Positions 43,929-54,919 of a DNA stretch of 64,000 nt are shown in pieces (position 1 is the stretch's first letter; each line of letters starts with the position of its first letter). Where the stretch lies: contig NZ_JASNRC010000002.1 in assembly GCF_030411995.1 (NCBI RefSeq), forward strand, positions 248,001 to 312,000, written 5' to 3'. Source of the DNA: Massilia sp. YIM B02769. GTDB taxonomy: Bacteria > Pseudomonadota > Gammaproteobacteria > Burkholderiales > Burkholderiaceae_D. The notes beneath the pieces were generated by a model. It had not been told where the DNA came from, made no database searches, and was given only the letters and a program-made list of their open reading frames with translations. A program made the position numbers and the translations under genes.

Positions 43929-44318
43929 TCAGTCGGCCTTGTTGCGCATCCAGTCGGCGGTCTGGTAGAAGGACGTCATCAGGCGCAGGCGCAAGTCGTC
44001 GTCCATGCCGATGTCTTCCATCGCCCAGGCCATGGCGCGCAGCCACTGGTCACGCTCGCTCGTGCCGATAGCGAACGGCAGGTGGCGTGCGCGCAGGCGC
44101 GGGTGGCCATATTGTTCGATGAAGAGGTCGGGGCCGCCCATCCAGCCGGACAGGAACATGAACAGCTTCTCGCGCGAGCTGTCGTTGGGTTTCGGGTGCA
44201 GCGCGTGGATGCCGGCGAATTCCGGTTCCAGTTCCATCAGGTCGTAGAAGCGGTCGACCAGTTCGCGCAAGCGGCTTTCGCCGCCGATGATTTCGTACAG
44301 GGTTTGGTTCTCGGACAT
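43929..44318 (-). CDS. Group II truncated hemoglobin
   Basis: A 129-residue heme protein of the two-over-two globin fold. The ATG at 44318 gives MSENQTLYEIIGGESRLREL; a longer frame to 44396 reads through a repeat-rich stretch and is unlikely. The B-helix region FYDLMELEPEF, the proximal His in YGHPRLRARH, and the Trp in RDQWLRAMAWAM (the G8 position characteristic of group II) are present. Such proteins bind oxygen, NO or peroxide and may protect from nitrosative stress. It is 1 bp upstream of rmuC on the same strand. The region before it holds a pair of REP hairpins. Confidence 0.92.
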   Translation of the reverse strand: MSENQTLYEIIGGESRLRELVDRFYDLMELEPEFAGIHALHPKPNDSSREKLFMFLSGWMGGPDLFIEQYGHPRLRARHLPFAIGTSERDQWLRAMAWAMEDIGMDDDLRLRLMTSFYQTADWMRNKAD

Positions 44319-44407
44319 ACCGTGATGATAGCGCGTCGGCGCCGCGCCGTGGGATGCATACGTGCGTAAAACTGGAACCATCGCAATGGAATGCATACGT
44401 GCGTTGA

Positions 44408-44435
44408 ACGCGTGGGCACGGGGCGCCCACCCTAC
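44408..44435 (-). repeat. REP hairpin, reverse orientation
   Basis: ACGCGTGGGCACGGGGCGCCCACCCTAC is identical in its core to the copy at 42524. It lies upstream of the hemoglobin gene, next to two copies of the short repeat ATGCATACGTGCGT (44354-44367 and 44391-44404). Confidence 0.85.
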
Positions 44436-44464
44436 CTATCCACGCGTAAACGTATGTGTGATGA

Positions 44465-44493
44465 CGTAGGGTGGGCGCGCCGTGCCCACGCGT
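44465..44493 (+). repeat. REP hairpin, forward orientation
   Basis: CGTAGGGTGGGCGCG-CCG-TGCCCACGCG lies 29 bp from the reverse copy at 44408, forming a paired REP unit. It is 24 bp from the end of the permease gene and may also act as its 3' stem-loop. Confidence 0.85.
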
Positions 44494-44516
44494 AAAGCGC
44501 GCATATCGTCAGCGGA

Positions 44517-47048
44517 TCACGCCTCCCGCAGCGTCTGCAACGGCGGTTGCCGCAACACGCTGCGCAGTCCCAGCCAGCCGCCGACCAGCGCGCATGCCGC
44601 ACCGACCGCGATCCCTGCCAGCCACACACCCGGCTCGAACGCCCACTCGAACTTGAACTGGTAAGTGGCCAGCCCCCAGCCCAGCGCCGCCGCCCCGGTC
44701 GCGGCCAGCAGCCCCGCCAGCCCACCGACCAGCACGAACTCGATGCGCTGCGCCGTCGCCAACTGCTTGCGCGTGGCGCCGAGCGCCCGCAGCAGCCCCG
44801 CTTCGCGCGTGCGCTCGGACTGCGATCCCATCAGCGCCGCATACAGCACCAGCACGCCCGAGGCCAGCGTGAACAGGAACAGGAACTCCACCGCCGTCAC
44901 GACCTGGTCGACCACTTCCTGGATCTGGCGGATGATGCCGCTGACGTCGATCACGGTCAGGTTCGGATAGGCGCGCGCCAGCGTGCTGGCGAGGTTCGCC
45001 CCACGCTCGGGCAGGTGGAAGGCCGTCATGTAGGTGGCCGGCGCATTCGCCATCGCCTGCGGGTTGATGATGACGAAGAAGTTGGCGCGCATCGAGCCCC
45101 ATTCGAGTTTGCGCAAACTGGTGACCTTGGCGTCGACCACCGTGCCGGCCATGTCGAAGCGCATCACGTCGCCCAGCTTCAGGCCCAGGGTCTTGGCGAT
45201 GCCCTGCTCCACCGAGGCTTCGGACACACCCGGCGCATCGCGATACCAGCTGCCGGCCACGATGTCGTTGCCCTCGGGTGCATCGGCCATCGTCGACAGA
45301 TTGAATTCGCGGTTCGCCAGGCGGCGCGCGTCGTCGCTGGTGTAGGTGCCGGCGGTGATGGCGTTGCCGTTCACCGCGGTGAGCCGGCCGCGGATCATCG
45401 GATACAGCACCGGCTGCTGCACGCCCGCCTGCGCGATGCGCTCCGCCACATCGTCCTTCTGGTCGGGCAGCACGTTGATGATGAAGCGGTTCGGCGCGTT
45501 TTCCGGCGTCGAGCGCTGCCAGGCCGCGACCAGGTCGCCGCGCACCACGGTCAGCAGCAGCAGCGCCATCAGGCCCAGCGCCAGCGACACCACCTGCACC
45601 ACGGTGGCGCCGGGACGGCGCTGCAGCGAGGTCACGGCGAAGCGCCAGCTCTGGTTCTGGAAGGCCCCGCGCAGGCGCCGCAGCAGGCGCAGGCCGAGCC
45701 AGGCAACCAGCGCAAAGAAGGCGAAGCCGGCCAGGAAGCCGCCCGCCGTGATCAGGGCCAGTTTCGGGTCGCCCGCCTGCCACAGCAGCAGCGCGACGAA
45801 CACGCCGGTGCCGAGGCCATAGGTGGCCAGCGCCATCGGTTGCGGCGCGGCCTGCTCGCGCCGGATCACGCGGTTGTGCGGCACATTGCGAAGTTGCAGA
45901 ACCGGCGGCAGTGCGAAGCCGACCAGCAGCAGCATGCCGGTAGCGATGCCCTGCAACGCGGGCAGCAGGGACACCGGCGGCAGATCGGCCGGCAGCAGGC
46001 TGCCGATCAGTTCCAGCAGCACGAAGTGGGCGGCGAAGCCGACCGCCACGCCGACCAGGCTGCCCGCCAGGCCGACCAGGGCGAACTCGATCAGGTACAT
46101 GGCGCCGACCCCGTTCTGGGTCATGCCGAGGCAGCGCAGCATGGCGCAGGCGTCGAGGTGGCGTTGCATGAAGCGGCGCGCGGCCATTGCCACGGCCACC
46201 GCCGCCAGCATCGCCGACAGCAGGCCGACCAGCGACAGGAAGCGGTCGGCGCGGTCGAGCGTGGCCTGCATTTCGGGGCGGCCGTTTTCCAGCGATTCGA
46301 CGCGCACGCCCTTCACGTTGTCGGCCTTGATGCGCGCGCGGACCCAGGTGTCGTAGTCGCGCACGCGCGCCAGGTCGTTTTTGGATGGCGCCGCCACCTG
46401 CATGCGGTAGGTCACGCGCGCGAAGTTGTCGACCAGCTTGGTCGCTGGCAGGTCGGAGAGATTCAGCATCACGCGCGGCGCGAAGTTGGCGAACGAGGCG
46501 CCGCGGTCCGGCTCGGCCGCGAGCAATTGGGCGATGGTGAAACGGCTGTCGCCCAGCTGCAGCGCGTCGCCGACCTTCACGCCGAGGGCGGGCAGCAGAT
46601 TGGCGTCGACCCAGACCGTGCCGGGCGCCGGCACGTCGCGCGTGCGCTGGCCGATGGCGGTGCTGGCGTCATCCGGATTGGTGGTGATTTTGAGCTCGCC
46701 GCGCAGCGGATAGCCGGCGGAGACGGCCTTGATCGAGGCCAGCTGGGCCTGCGACTCCTCGCCCTCCCCGCCTTGCGCCATGCTCGGGAAGGTGACGGTG
46801 TCGGCCAGCAGCAGGCCGCGCCGCTGCGCCTCGGCGCGCCAGGCCGGTGCGACCGGCTGGTCGGCATTCACCAGCAGGTCGGCGCCGAGCAGCTGGTTGG
46901 CATCGCGCGCCAGGCCGGCGCGCATGCGGTCGATGAAGAAGCCGACGGATGCCAGCGCGGCGACGGCGACGATCAGCGCCACCAGCAGGAAACGCAGTTC
47001 GCCCGCGCGCCAGTCGCGTGCGGTCATGCGGAGGGACTGGATCAGCAC
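44517..47048 (-). CDS. FtsX/MacB-type ABC transporter permease (YbbP-like)
   Basis: An 843-residue membrane protein with two FtsX-type permease domains. The start is a GTG at 47048 behind AAGGAGC, giving LIQSLRMTARDWRAGELRF. The first helix (about 18-40) precedes a large periplasmic domain. Helices of the first FtsX domain lie near FLSLVGLLSAMLAAVAVAMA, and a further block follows (LALITAGGFLAGFAFFALVAW). The second FtsX domain is at the C-terminus (VEFLFLFTLASGVLVLYA, with the family motif EAGLLRALGATRKQL). The organisation matches YbbP-like proteins, thought to export or extract lipids or hydrophobic substrates with an ATPase such as YbbA. No ATPase gene is in the window. It follows the deaminase gene by 14 bp. 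Confidence 0.88.
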   Translation of the reverse strand: MLIQSLRMTARDWRAGELRFLLVALIVAVAALASVGFFIDRMRAGLARDANQLLGADLLVNADQPVAPAWRAEAQRRGLLLADTVTFPSMAQGGEGEESQAQLASIKAVSAGYPLRGELKITTNPDDASTAIGQRTRDVPAPGTVWVDANLLPALGVKVGDALQLGDSRFTIAQLLAAEPDRGASFANFAPRVMLNLSDLPATKLVDNFARVTYRMQVAAPSKNDLARVRDYDTWVRARIKADNVKGVRVESLENGRPEMQATLDRADRFLSLVGLLSAMLAAVAVAMAARRFMQRHLDACAMLRCLGMTQNGVGAMYLIEFALVGLAGSLVGVAVGFAAHFVLLELIGSLLPADLPPVSLLPALQGIATGMLLLVGFALPPVLQLRNVPHNRVIRREQAAPQPMALATYGLGTGVFVALLLWQAGDPKLALITAGGFLAGFAFFALVAWLGLRLLRRLRGAFQNQSWRFAVTSLQRRPGATVVQVVSLALGLMALLLLTVVRGDLVAAWQRSTPENAPNRFIINVLPDQKDDVAERIAQAGVQQPVLYPMIRGRLTAVNGNAITAGTYTSDDARRLANREFNLSTMADAPEGNDIVAGSWYRDAPGVSEASVEQGIAKTLGLKLGDVMRFDMAGTVVDAKVTSLRKLEWGSMRANFFVIINPQAMANAPATYMTAFHLPERGANLASTLARAYPNLTVIDVSGIIRQIQEVVDQVVTAVEFLFLFTLASGVLVLYAALMGSQSERTREAGLLRALGATRKQLATAQRIEFVLVGGLAGLLAATGAAALGWGLATYQFKFEWAFEPGVWLAGIAVGAACALVGGWLGLRSVLRQPPLQTLREA

Positions 47049-47062
47049 GGGCGCTCCTTGCT

Positions 47063-48662
<1,600 letters not shown>

Positions 48663-50585
48663 ATGACCATTTTTGACAACTACGCAGCCCGTTACGAGCG
48701 TACCCGGGAAGAAGAATATTCCCTGTCGGAGTACCTTGCCCTGTGCAAGAAAGACCCGCTGACCTACGCCAGCGCGCCCGAGCGCATGCTCGCCGCGATC
48801 GGCGAACCGCAGCTGGTAGATACCCGGCTCGATCCGCGGCTGTCGCGCATCTTCGCCAACAAGGTCATCAAGATCTATCCCGCCTTTAAGGAGTTCTACG
48901 GGATGGAGGAAGTCATCGAGCAAGTGGTTTCCTACTTCCGCCATGCGGCGCAAGGCCTGGAAGAGCGCAAGCAGATCCTCTACCTGCTGGGTCCGGTCGG
49001 CGGCGGCAAGTCGTCGATCGCGGAAAAACTCAAGCACCTGATGGAACAGGTGCCCTTCTATGCGATCAAGGGTTCGCCCGTGAACGAGTCGCCGCTGGGC
49101 CTGTTCAACGAAGAAGAAGACGGCGTCATCCTCGAAGAAGACTACGGCATCCCGCGCCGCTACCTGCGCGCCATCCCCAGCCCCTGGGCCGTGAAACGCC
49201 TGCACGAATTCGGCGGCGACATCAACAAGTTCCGCGTCGTCAAACGCTATCCGTCGATCCTGAAACAGGTGGCGATTTCCAAGACCGAACCGGGCGACGA
49301 AAACAACCAGGATATCTCTTCGCTGGTCGGCAAGGTCGATATCCGGAAACTGGAAGATTATTCGCAGGACGATCCGGATGCCTACAGCTATTCCGGCGGC
49401 CTGTGCCTGGCGAACCAGGGCCTGATGGAATTCGTCGAGATGTTCAAGGCGCCGATCAAGGTGCTGCATCCGCTGCTGACCGCCACCCAGGAGGGCAACT
49501 ACAAGGGCACCGAAGGCTTCGGCGCGATTCCCTTCGAAGGCATCATCCTGGCCCACTCGAACGAATCCGAGTGGAAAACCTTCCGCAACAACCGCAACAA
49601 CGAGGCTTTCCTCGACCGTATCTATATCGTGAAGGTGCCGTATTGCCTGCGCGTGTCGGACGAAATCAAGATCTACGACAAGCTCATTCGCAATTCCTCG
49701 CTCGAGCGGGCACCGTGCGCGCCGGGGACGTTGCGCATGATGGCGCAGTTCGCGATCCTGTCGCGCCTGAAGGACCCCGAGAATTCCAGCGTGTATTCGA
49801 AGATGCTGGTCTACGACGGCGAGAACCTGAAAGACACCGATCCGAAAGCCAAGTCGCTGCACGAATACGTCGACTATGCCGGCGTGGACGAAGGCATGAA
49901 TGGCTTGTCGACGCGCTTCGCCTTCAAGATCCTGTCGAAAGTCTTCAACTTCGATAACACCGAAGTGGCGGCCAATCCGGTGCACCTGCTGTACGTGCTC
50001 GAGCAGCAGATCGAACGCGAGCAATTCCCGCCCGAAATGGAGCAGCGCTACCACTCGTATATCAAGGAGCACCTGGCGCAGCGCTATGTCGACTTTATCG
50101 GCAAGGAAATCCAGACCGCCTACCTGGAAAGCTATTCCGAATACGGCCAGAACATCTTCGACCGTTACGTGACCTTTGCCGACTTCTGGATCCAGGACCA
50201 GGAATTCCGCGATCCGGACACCGGCGAAAGTTTCGACCGCGAGTCGCTGAACGCCGAGCTGGAGAAAATCGAAAAGCCGGCCGGCATTTCGAACCCCAAG
50301 GATTTCCGCAACGAGATCGTCAACTTCGGCTTGCGCGCACGTGCCACCAACGGCGGCAAGAACCCGGCCTGGACCAGCTACGAGAAGTTCCGCACCGTCA
50401 TCGAGAAAAAAATGTTCTCGAATACGGAGGAACTTTTGCCGGTTATTTCGTTCAATGCCAAGGCCAGCGCCGAGGACGCGACCAAGCACGCCGACTTCGT
50501 GGCGCGCATGGTCGAAAAGGGTTATACGGCCAAGCAGGTGCGCCTGCTGTGCGAATGGTATCTGCGCGTGCGGAAATCCTCGTGA
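48663..50585 (+). CDS. prkA: PrkA-family serine protein kinase / AAA+ ATPase
   Basis: A 640-residue protein known as PrkA or YeaG, linked to nitrogen starvation, stationary phase and other stresses. The ATG at 48663 follows AAAGGA and gives MTIFDNYAARYERTREEEYS. The AAA+ part (about 60-380) holds the P-loop GPVGGGKSS and a long insert. The C-terminal kinase-like domain begins near AQFAILSRLKDPENS and includes RYHSYIKEHLAQRYVD. Size is typical (about 640). It starts a three-gene unit with yeaH and spoVR, whose co-occurrence is widely conserved, and has its own promoter 220 bp upstream. Confidence 0.95.
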   Translation: MTIFDNYAARYERTREEEYSLSEYLALCKKDPLTYASAPERMLAAIGEPQLVDTRLDPRLSRIFANKVIKIYPAFKEFYGMEEVIEQVVSYFRHAAQGLEERKQILYLLGPVGGGKSSIAEKLKHLMEQVPFYAIKGSPVNESPLGLFNEEEDGVILEEDYGIPRRYLRAIPSPWAVKRLHEFGGDINKFRVVKRYPSILKQVAISKTEPGDENNQDISSLVGKVDIRKLEDYSQDDPDAYSYSGGLCLANQGLMEFVEMFKAPIKVLHPLLTATQEGNYKGTEGFGAIPFEGIILAHSNESEWKTFRNNRNNEAFLDRIYIVKVPYCLRVSDEIKIYDKLIRNSSLERAPCAPGTLRMMAQFAILSRLKDPENSSVYSKMLVYDGENLKDTDPKAKSLHEYVDYAGVDEGMNGLSTRFAFKILSKVFNFDNTEVAANPVHLLYVLEQQIEREQFPPEMEQRYHSYIKEHLAQRYVDFIGKEIQTAYLESYSEYGQNIFDRYVTFADFWIQDQEFRDPDTGESFDRESLNAELEKIEKPAGISNPKDFRNEIVNFGLRARATNGGKNPAWTSYEKFRTVIEKKMFSNTEELLPVISFNAKASAEDATKHADFVARMVEKGYTAKQVRLLCEWYLRVRKSS

Positions 50586-50798
50586 TGGCATGACGGAACG
50601 GGCGCCCGCCTCTGGCGCCTGTTTCGTGAAGGAAGGTCGAGGCGCTGCCGGCAAGCATTGTCACGTCCGTATGCGCATTTTTGACGACCCTGCCAGCCGT
50701 GCGCACCCCTCATGCGCACGGGGAGGATTAAGATAGGGGTGCCGCGCAGGCCTTGACACGGCTGCCGGCCCGCCCCGAATTTCAGCAGGAGGCATGTT

Positions 50799-52070
50799 TT
50801 GACTTACCTCATCGACCGACGCTTGCAGGGCAAGAACAAGTCCGCCGTCAACCGCGAACGCTTCCTGCGCCGCTACAAGGCGCAAATCAAGGATGCGGTC
50901 GGGCGCGCCATCAAGGGCCGCTCGATCACCGATATCGAGAACGGCGAAAAGGTCTCGATCCCGGTCAAGGACGTCAACGAACCCCATTTCGGCCACGCCC
51001 ACGGCGGCGTGTGGGAAACCGTCAACCCCGGCAACACCGAATACCAGAAAGGCGACCAGTTCAACCGCCCGCGCAGCGGCGGAGGCGGCTCGGGGCGCGG
51101 ACGCGCCGGCAACAGCGACCAGACCGTCGAGGACGATTTCATTTTCGAACTCTCGCGCGAAGAGTTCATGAACTACTTCTTCGAGGATCTTGAACTGCCG
51201 AACATGGTCAAGACGCAATTGACCCAGACGGTAGACTTCAAGACCCAGCGCGCCGGCTACAACGTGTCGGGCACGCCCTCGAATATCCACGTGCTGCGCT
51301 CGCTGCGCGGCGCGCTTGGCCGGCGCATCGCCGTCGGCGGCCCGAGCCGGCGCGAACTCGATCGCGCCAAGGCGGAACTGCAAGCGCTGCACGAGCAGGA
51401 AGTGAGCGAAGACGATCCGCGCGTGATCGAACTGCGGCGCCAGATCCACCACTACCACACCCGCATCAACGCGATTCCCTTCATCGACCCCTTCGACCTG
51501 CGCTACAGCAACCGCATCAAGGTACCGAAACCCAGCACCCAGGCCGTGATGTTCTGCATCATGGACGTCTCGGGTTCGATGGACGAAACGCGCAAGGACA
51601 CGGCCAAGCGCTTCTTCATCCTGCTCTACCTGTTCCTGAAGCGCGTCTACGAGCACATCGACGTCGTCTTCATCCGCCACCACACGGCCGCGGCCGAAGT
51701 CGACGAGGACGAATTCTTCCACTCGCGCGAGTCCGGCGGCACCGTGGTGTCCTCGGCCCTGCACCTGCTGCAGAAGGTGATCGGCGAGCGCTACGGCACG
51801 TCCGACTGGAATACCTACGTGGCCCAGGCATCGGACGGCGACAACTGGGACAACGATTCCGTGCTGTGCAAGCAACTGCTGACGGACGGCATCATGCCGA
51901 AGGTCCAGTACTACACCTATGTCGAAATCACTGACGGCCCGCCCCAGAATTTGTGGGAGCAATATACCGAGGTCGCGGCCCACCATGCCAATTTCGCCAT
52001 GCAGAAGATCGTGACGCCGGCCGATATCTATCCGGTCTTCCGCGAACTGTTCAAGAAGCAGCCGAAGTGA
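50799..52070 (+). CDS. yeaH: YeaH/YhbH family protein (DUF444)
   Basis: A 423-residue protein of unknown biochemical role that nearly always accompanies PrkA. The start is a TTG at 50799, six bases after AGGAGG, giving the family-standard MTYLIDRRLQGKNKS. The nearby ATG at 50794 is followed at once by a stop (Met-Phe-stop) and overlaps this TTG. A flexible Gly-rich stretch (SGGGGSGRGRAG) near residue 95 follows the N-terminal domain. The C-terminal half is a vWA-like fold with DVSGSMDETRKDTAKRFF, an intact MIDAS-type motif. It is 213 bp after prkA and 24 bp before spoVR. Confidence 0.94.
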   Translation: MTYLIDRRLQGKNKSAVNRERFLRRYKAQIKDAVGRAIKGRSITDIENGEKVSIPVKDVNEPHFGHAHGGVWETVNPGNTEYQKGDQFNRPRSGGGGSGRGRAGNSDQTVEDDFIFELSREEFMNYFFEDLELPNMVKTQLTQTVDFKTQRAGYNVSGTPSNIHVLRSLRGALGRRIAVGGPSRRELDRAKAELQALHEQEVSEDDPRVIELRRQIHHYHTRINAIPFIDPFDLRYSNRIKVPKPSTQAVMFCIMDVSGSMDETRKDTAKRFFILLYLFLKRVYEHIDVVFIRHHTAAAEVDEDEFFHSRESGGTVVSSALHLLQKVIGERYGTSDWNTYVAQASDGDNWDNDSVLCKQLLTDGIMPKVQYYTYVEITDGPPQNLWEQYTEVAAHHANFAMQKIVTPADIYPVFRELFKKQPK

Positions 52071-52094
52071 GCACTACTATATAGAAGGCACCCC

Positions 52095-53621
52095 ATGCCA
52101 GACGATCGCACCAAGAATCCGCGCGCCCTGCCCGAACAGTCGGAGTGGACCTTCGACCTGATCGAACAGGCGCACGAAGAAATCCGCCGGGTCGCGCAGC
52201 AGTTCGGCCTCGACACCTACCCGAACCAGCTCGAGATCATCACCGCCGAGCAGATGATGGATGCCTACACTTCGGTCGGCATGCCGGTCTCGTACAACCA
52301 CTGGTCCTTCGGCAAGCATTTCCTGACAACCGAAAAAAGCTACAAACGCGGCCAGATGGGCCTGGCCTACGAAATCGTCATCAACTCGAATCCCTGCATC
52401 GCCTACCTGATGGAGGAAAACAGCCTGACCATGCAGGCGCTGGTGATCGCCCACGCCGCCTATGGCCACAACTCCTTCTTCAAGGGCAATTACCTGTTCC
52501 GCACCTGGACCGACGCCGAGGCGATCGTCGACTACATGGTGTTTGCCAAGAACTACATCGCCGAGTGCGAGCAGCGCTACGGCATCGATGCGGTAGAGGA
52601 CCTGCTCGATTCCTGCCACGCGATCCAGAACTACGGTGTCGACCGTTATAAACGGCCGGCGAAACTGTCGGTGGCCCAGGAAGCGGCGCGCCAGAAAGAG
52701 CGCGAGGAGTATGCCCAGTCGCAGGTGAACGCCCTCTGGCGCACGGTGCCGCGGCGCGAGGAAGAAGAACGCAACGCCCCGCCGCCGCGCTTTCCGCTCG
52801 AACCCGAGGAAAACCTGCTCTACTTCATCGAGAAATACGCGCCGCTGCTCGAACCCTGGCAGCGCGAACTGGTGCGCATCACGCGCAAGATCTCGCAATA
52901 CTTCTATCCGCAGCGCCAGACCCAGGTCATGAACGAGGGCTGGGCCACCTTCTGGCACTACACGATTTTGCAGCAACTATATAAAGAGGGGATCGTCGGC
53001 GACGGCTTCATGCTCGAATTCCTGCAAAGCCATACCAACGTGGTCTACCAGCCGCCCGCCACCAGTCCCTATTACTCAGGCATCAATCCCTACGCCCTGG
53101 GCTTCGCGATGATGAGCGACATCCGCCGCATCTGCGAGAACCCGACCGACGAAGACCGCAGCTGGTTCCCGGACATCGCCGGCAGCGACTGGCGCAAGAC
53201 CCTGGACTTTGCGATGCGCAACTTCAAGGACGAAAGCTTCATCGCCCAGTACCTGTCGCCCAAGCTGATCCGCGACTTCCACTTCTTCGCCGTGCTCGAC
53301 GACGACCGCAGCGACAAGCTGACCATCTCCGCCATCCACGACGAGGCCGGCTACCGCTACGTGCGCCAGCAATTGGCCGAACAATACAATATCGGCACCC
53401 GCGAGCCGAACATCCAGGTCTGGCAAGTGAACACCCGCGACGACCGCGCCCTGACCCTGCGCCATACCCAGTTCCAGCGGCGCCCGCTGAACGGCCAGGC
53501 CCAGGAAGTGCTGAAGCACGTGGCCCGGCTCTGGGGTTTCGACGTGCGCCTGGAAACGGTGGACAGCAACGGCCACGTGGTCAGCTTCCTCGATTGCCGG
53601 CGCGAAAAGCGCAGCCGCTGA
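52095..53621 (+). CDS. spoVR: SpoVR family protein
   Basis: A 508-residue member of the SpoVR/YcgB family. The name comes from a Bacillus spore-cortex gene, but in non-sporulating bacteria the protein is part of the PrkA-YeaH stress module. Conserved blocks include the WTFDLIEQAHEEIRRVA start, MPVSYNHWSFGKHF, VIAHAAYGHNSFFKGNYLF, and NEGWATFWHYTIL. Several His/Glu clusters could bind metal (HNSFF, HEEI), but no activity is established. Its length is normal. It is the last gene of the unit and is followed by a terminator at 53657-53688. Confidence 0.95.
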   Translation: MPDDRTKNPRALPEQSEWTFDLIEQAHEEIRRVAQQFGLDTYPNQLEIITAEQMMDAYTSVGMPVSYNHWSFGKHFLTTEKSYKRGQMGLAYEIVINSNPCIAYLMEENSLTMQALVIAHAAYGHNSFFKGNYLFRTWTDAEAIVDYMVFAKNYIAECEQRYGIDAVEDLLDSCHAIQNYGVDRYKRPAKLSVAQEAARQKEREEYAQSQVNALWRTVPRREEEERNAPPPRFPLEPEENLLYFIEKYAPLLEPWQRELVRITRKISQYFYPQRQTQVMNEGWATFWHYTILQQLYKEGIVGDGFMLEFLQSHTNVVYQPPATSPYYSGINPYALGFAMMSDIRRICENPTDEDRSWFPDIAGSDWRKTLDFAMRNFKDESFIAQYLSPKLIRDFHFFAVLDDDRSDKLTISAIHDEAGYRYVRQQLAEQYNIGTREPNIQVWQVNTRDDRALTLRHTQFQRRPLNGQAQEVLKHVARLWGFDVRLETVDSNGHVVSFLDCRREKRSR

Positions 53622-53656
53622 CATTCGGCGGCGGAACCGATAACAAATCTTTAAAA

Positions 53657-53688
53657 AAAGGCAGGTTTCACTCAAGAACGTGCCTTTT
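53657..53688. terminator. Terminator after spoVR
   Basis: AAAGGCA...TGCCTTT (7 bp), extended by GTT/AAC after one mismatch, with A-rich left and T-rich right flanks. It starts 36 bp after the spoVR stop and is symmetrical enough to work in both directions. Confidence 0.8.
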
Positions 53689-54053
53689 AGCAACTCTTAT
53701 TCTGAGCCATATCAAGAATTTGTTTCGCCATCACCCAGCCTCATCTCCACGCCCCGCGCACTCCATTGCTGTGTTACCTAACGCACGCCCCATTTTGGTG
53801 AAACTGGCTATAGTTTGCAAAAAGCTCAGCATTGCACTATATGATATTTGCTAGGTGGCAAATTCGGCGTGCATAATTTGGCAAAAGTGCTGGTCTTTCC
53901 ACATGTTCTACAGTTGGTACGATAACAACGTGTAATGTTGTAATTTTTTCTAGTGTTTGACTGCGCTTTTTTGCACAGCGGGAGTGCATCCGGATGAGCT
54001 GTATTGCTTGTTTTTACAGGCATTTACGTGCGTTTCGGGGCCTCAAAAATACC

Positions 54054-54081
54054 TGTGCAAAAAAGAATTCGTAGGTATAAT
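54054..54081 (+). promoter_or_regulatory. Possible promoter for the tonB-exbB-exbD unit
   Basis: A perfect TATAAT (54076-54081) is preceded at 16 bp by TGTGCA, a weak -35. It is 90 bp before tonB. Confidence 0.35.
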
Positions 54082-54170
54082 TCGCCGATGTCCCGGATGC
54101 GGCCTTGTCTTTTCGTCGTGTTTTGTGGGTTTAGTAGCAACAAAAAGAGTTGGTATTGGAGAAAGCAGGC

Positions 54171-54836
54171 ATGAATTTTTCACATGATAAGGAACCGGGG
54201 AAGAATCTAACTGGTATCACCATTGTGGTCCTGTTGCACGTCCTGGTCGCCTGGGGGATCATCAATGGTCTCGGTACGAAGGTGATCACGAAGGTGCAGG
54301 AAGCAGTGGAAACCAAGCTGATCGAAGAGGTGAAGCCGCCTCCTCCACCGGAAACCCCGCCGCCGCCGCCGCCGCCGGAAATGAAGGCCCCGCCGCCTCC
54401 ATTCATCCCGCCGGTCGAGGTCCAGGTGCAGCAACCGCCGCCGCCGCAGAACACGATCGTGGCAGCGACGAATACGCCGCCGCCGACGACCAACCTGGCG
54501 CCACCGGCACCACCGGCACCGCCGGCCGCTCCTCCGGGTCCGGCACCAGGTCCGGTCAGCAGCCCGGCAGTCGCAGACTTCAGCAGCTGCGCCAAGCCAG
54601 AGTATCCGAAGTCGGCAGCACGTAACGAAGAAGAAGGTACGACCACGCTTTCGTTCCTGATCGGTGTGGATGGCCGCGCAATCGACTCCAAGGTCACGAA
54701 ATCGAGCGGTTCGCGTGATCTGGACAGGGCCGCTCAGGCAGCCATCGGCAAGTGCCGCTTCAAACCGGCCGTCGTCAACGGTCAGCCTACGCAGGCATGG
54801 GCTCCAGTTCAGTACGTCTGGTCGCTGGACCAATAA
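54171..54836 (+). CDS. tonB: TonB energy-transducing protein
   Basis: A 221-residue TonB-type protein that links the inner-membrane ExbB-ExbD motor to outer-membrane receptors. The ATG at 54171 follows GGAG. A short cytoplasmic tail precedes one membrane helix (about 15-36, GITIVVLLHVLVAWGII), with the conserved His in the helix. A long Pro-rich spacer (about 55-135, Lys/Glu-Pro repeats) crosses the periplasm. The C-terminal domain (about 140-221) has CAKPEYPKSAARNEEEGT and LDRAAQAAIGKCRFKPAVVNG, the classic TonB_C pattern. It heads a unit with exbB and two exbD genes. Confidence 0.93.
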   Translation: MNFSHDKEPGKNLTGITIVVLLHVLVAWGIINGLGTKVITKVQEAVETKLIEEVKPPPPPETPPPPPPPEMKAPPPPFIPPVEVQVQQPPPPQNTIVAATNTPPPTTNLAPPAPPAPPAAPPGPAPGPVSSPAVADFSSCAKPEYPKSAARNEEEGTTTLSFLIGVDGRAIDSKVTKSSGSRDLDRAAQAAIGKCRFKPAVVNGQPTQAWAPVQYVWSLDQ

Positions 54837-54919
54837 ACCGAGACAGCTCACCGTCTCACATTATGATTTTCGTTGTCATCTGATCAGCGAACTGTCTATT
54901 TTATATTTCTGGAGGAAGC

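Larger units (their letters stand above)
53622..54170. other. AT-rich region between spoVR and tonB
   Basis: This 549-bp stretch has clearly lower GC than average. It contains the spoVR terminator and a possible tonB promoter, but no gene that I can support. I looked for Fur-type 19-bp dyads and saw none. Confidence 0.65.

Noticed and set aside
50697-50721. CCGTGCGC/GCGCACGG hairpin between prkA and yeaH as a terminator
   Set aside because: An 8-bp stem is present but no T tract follows, and the genes are known to work together.
53690-54170. A Fur box before tonB
   Set aside because: No 19-bp inverted GATAAT-type pattern could be found by eye.
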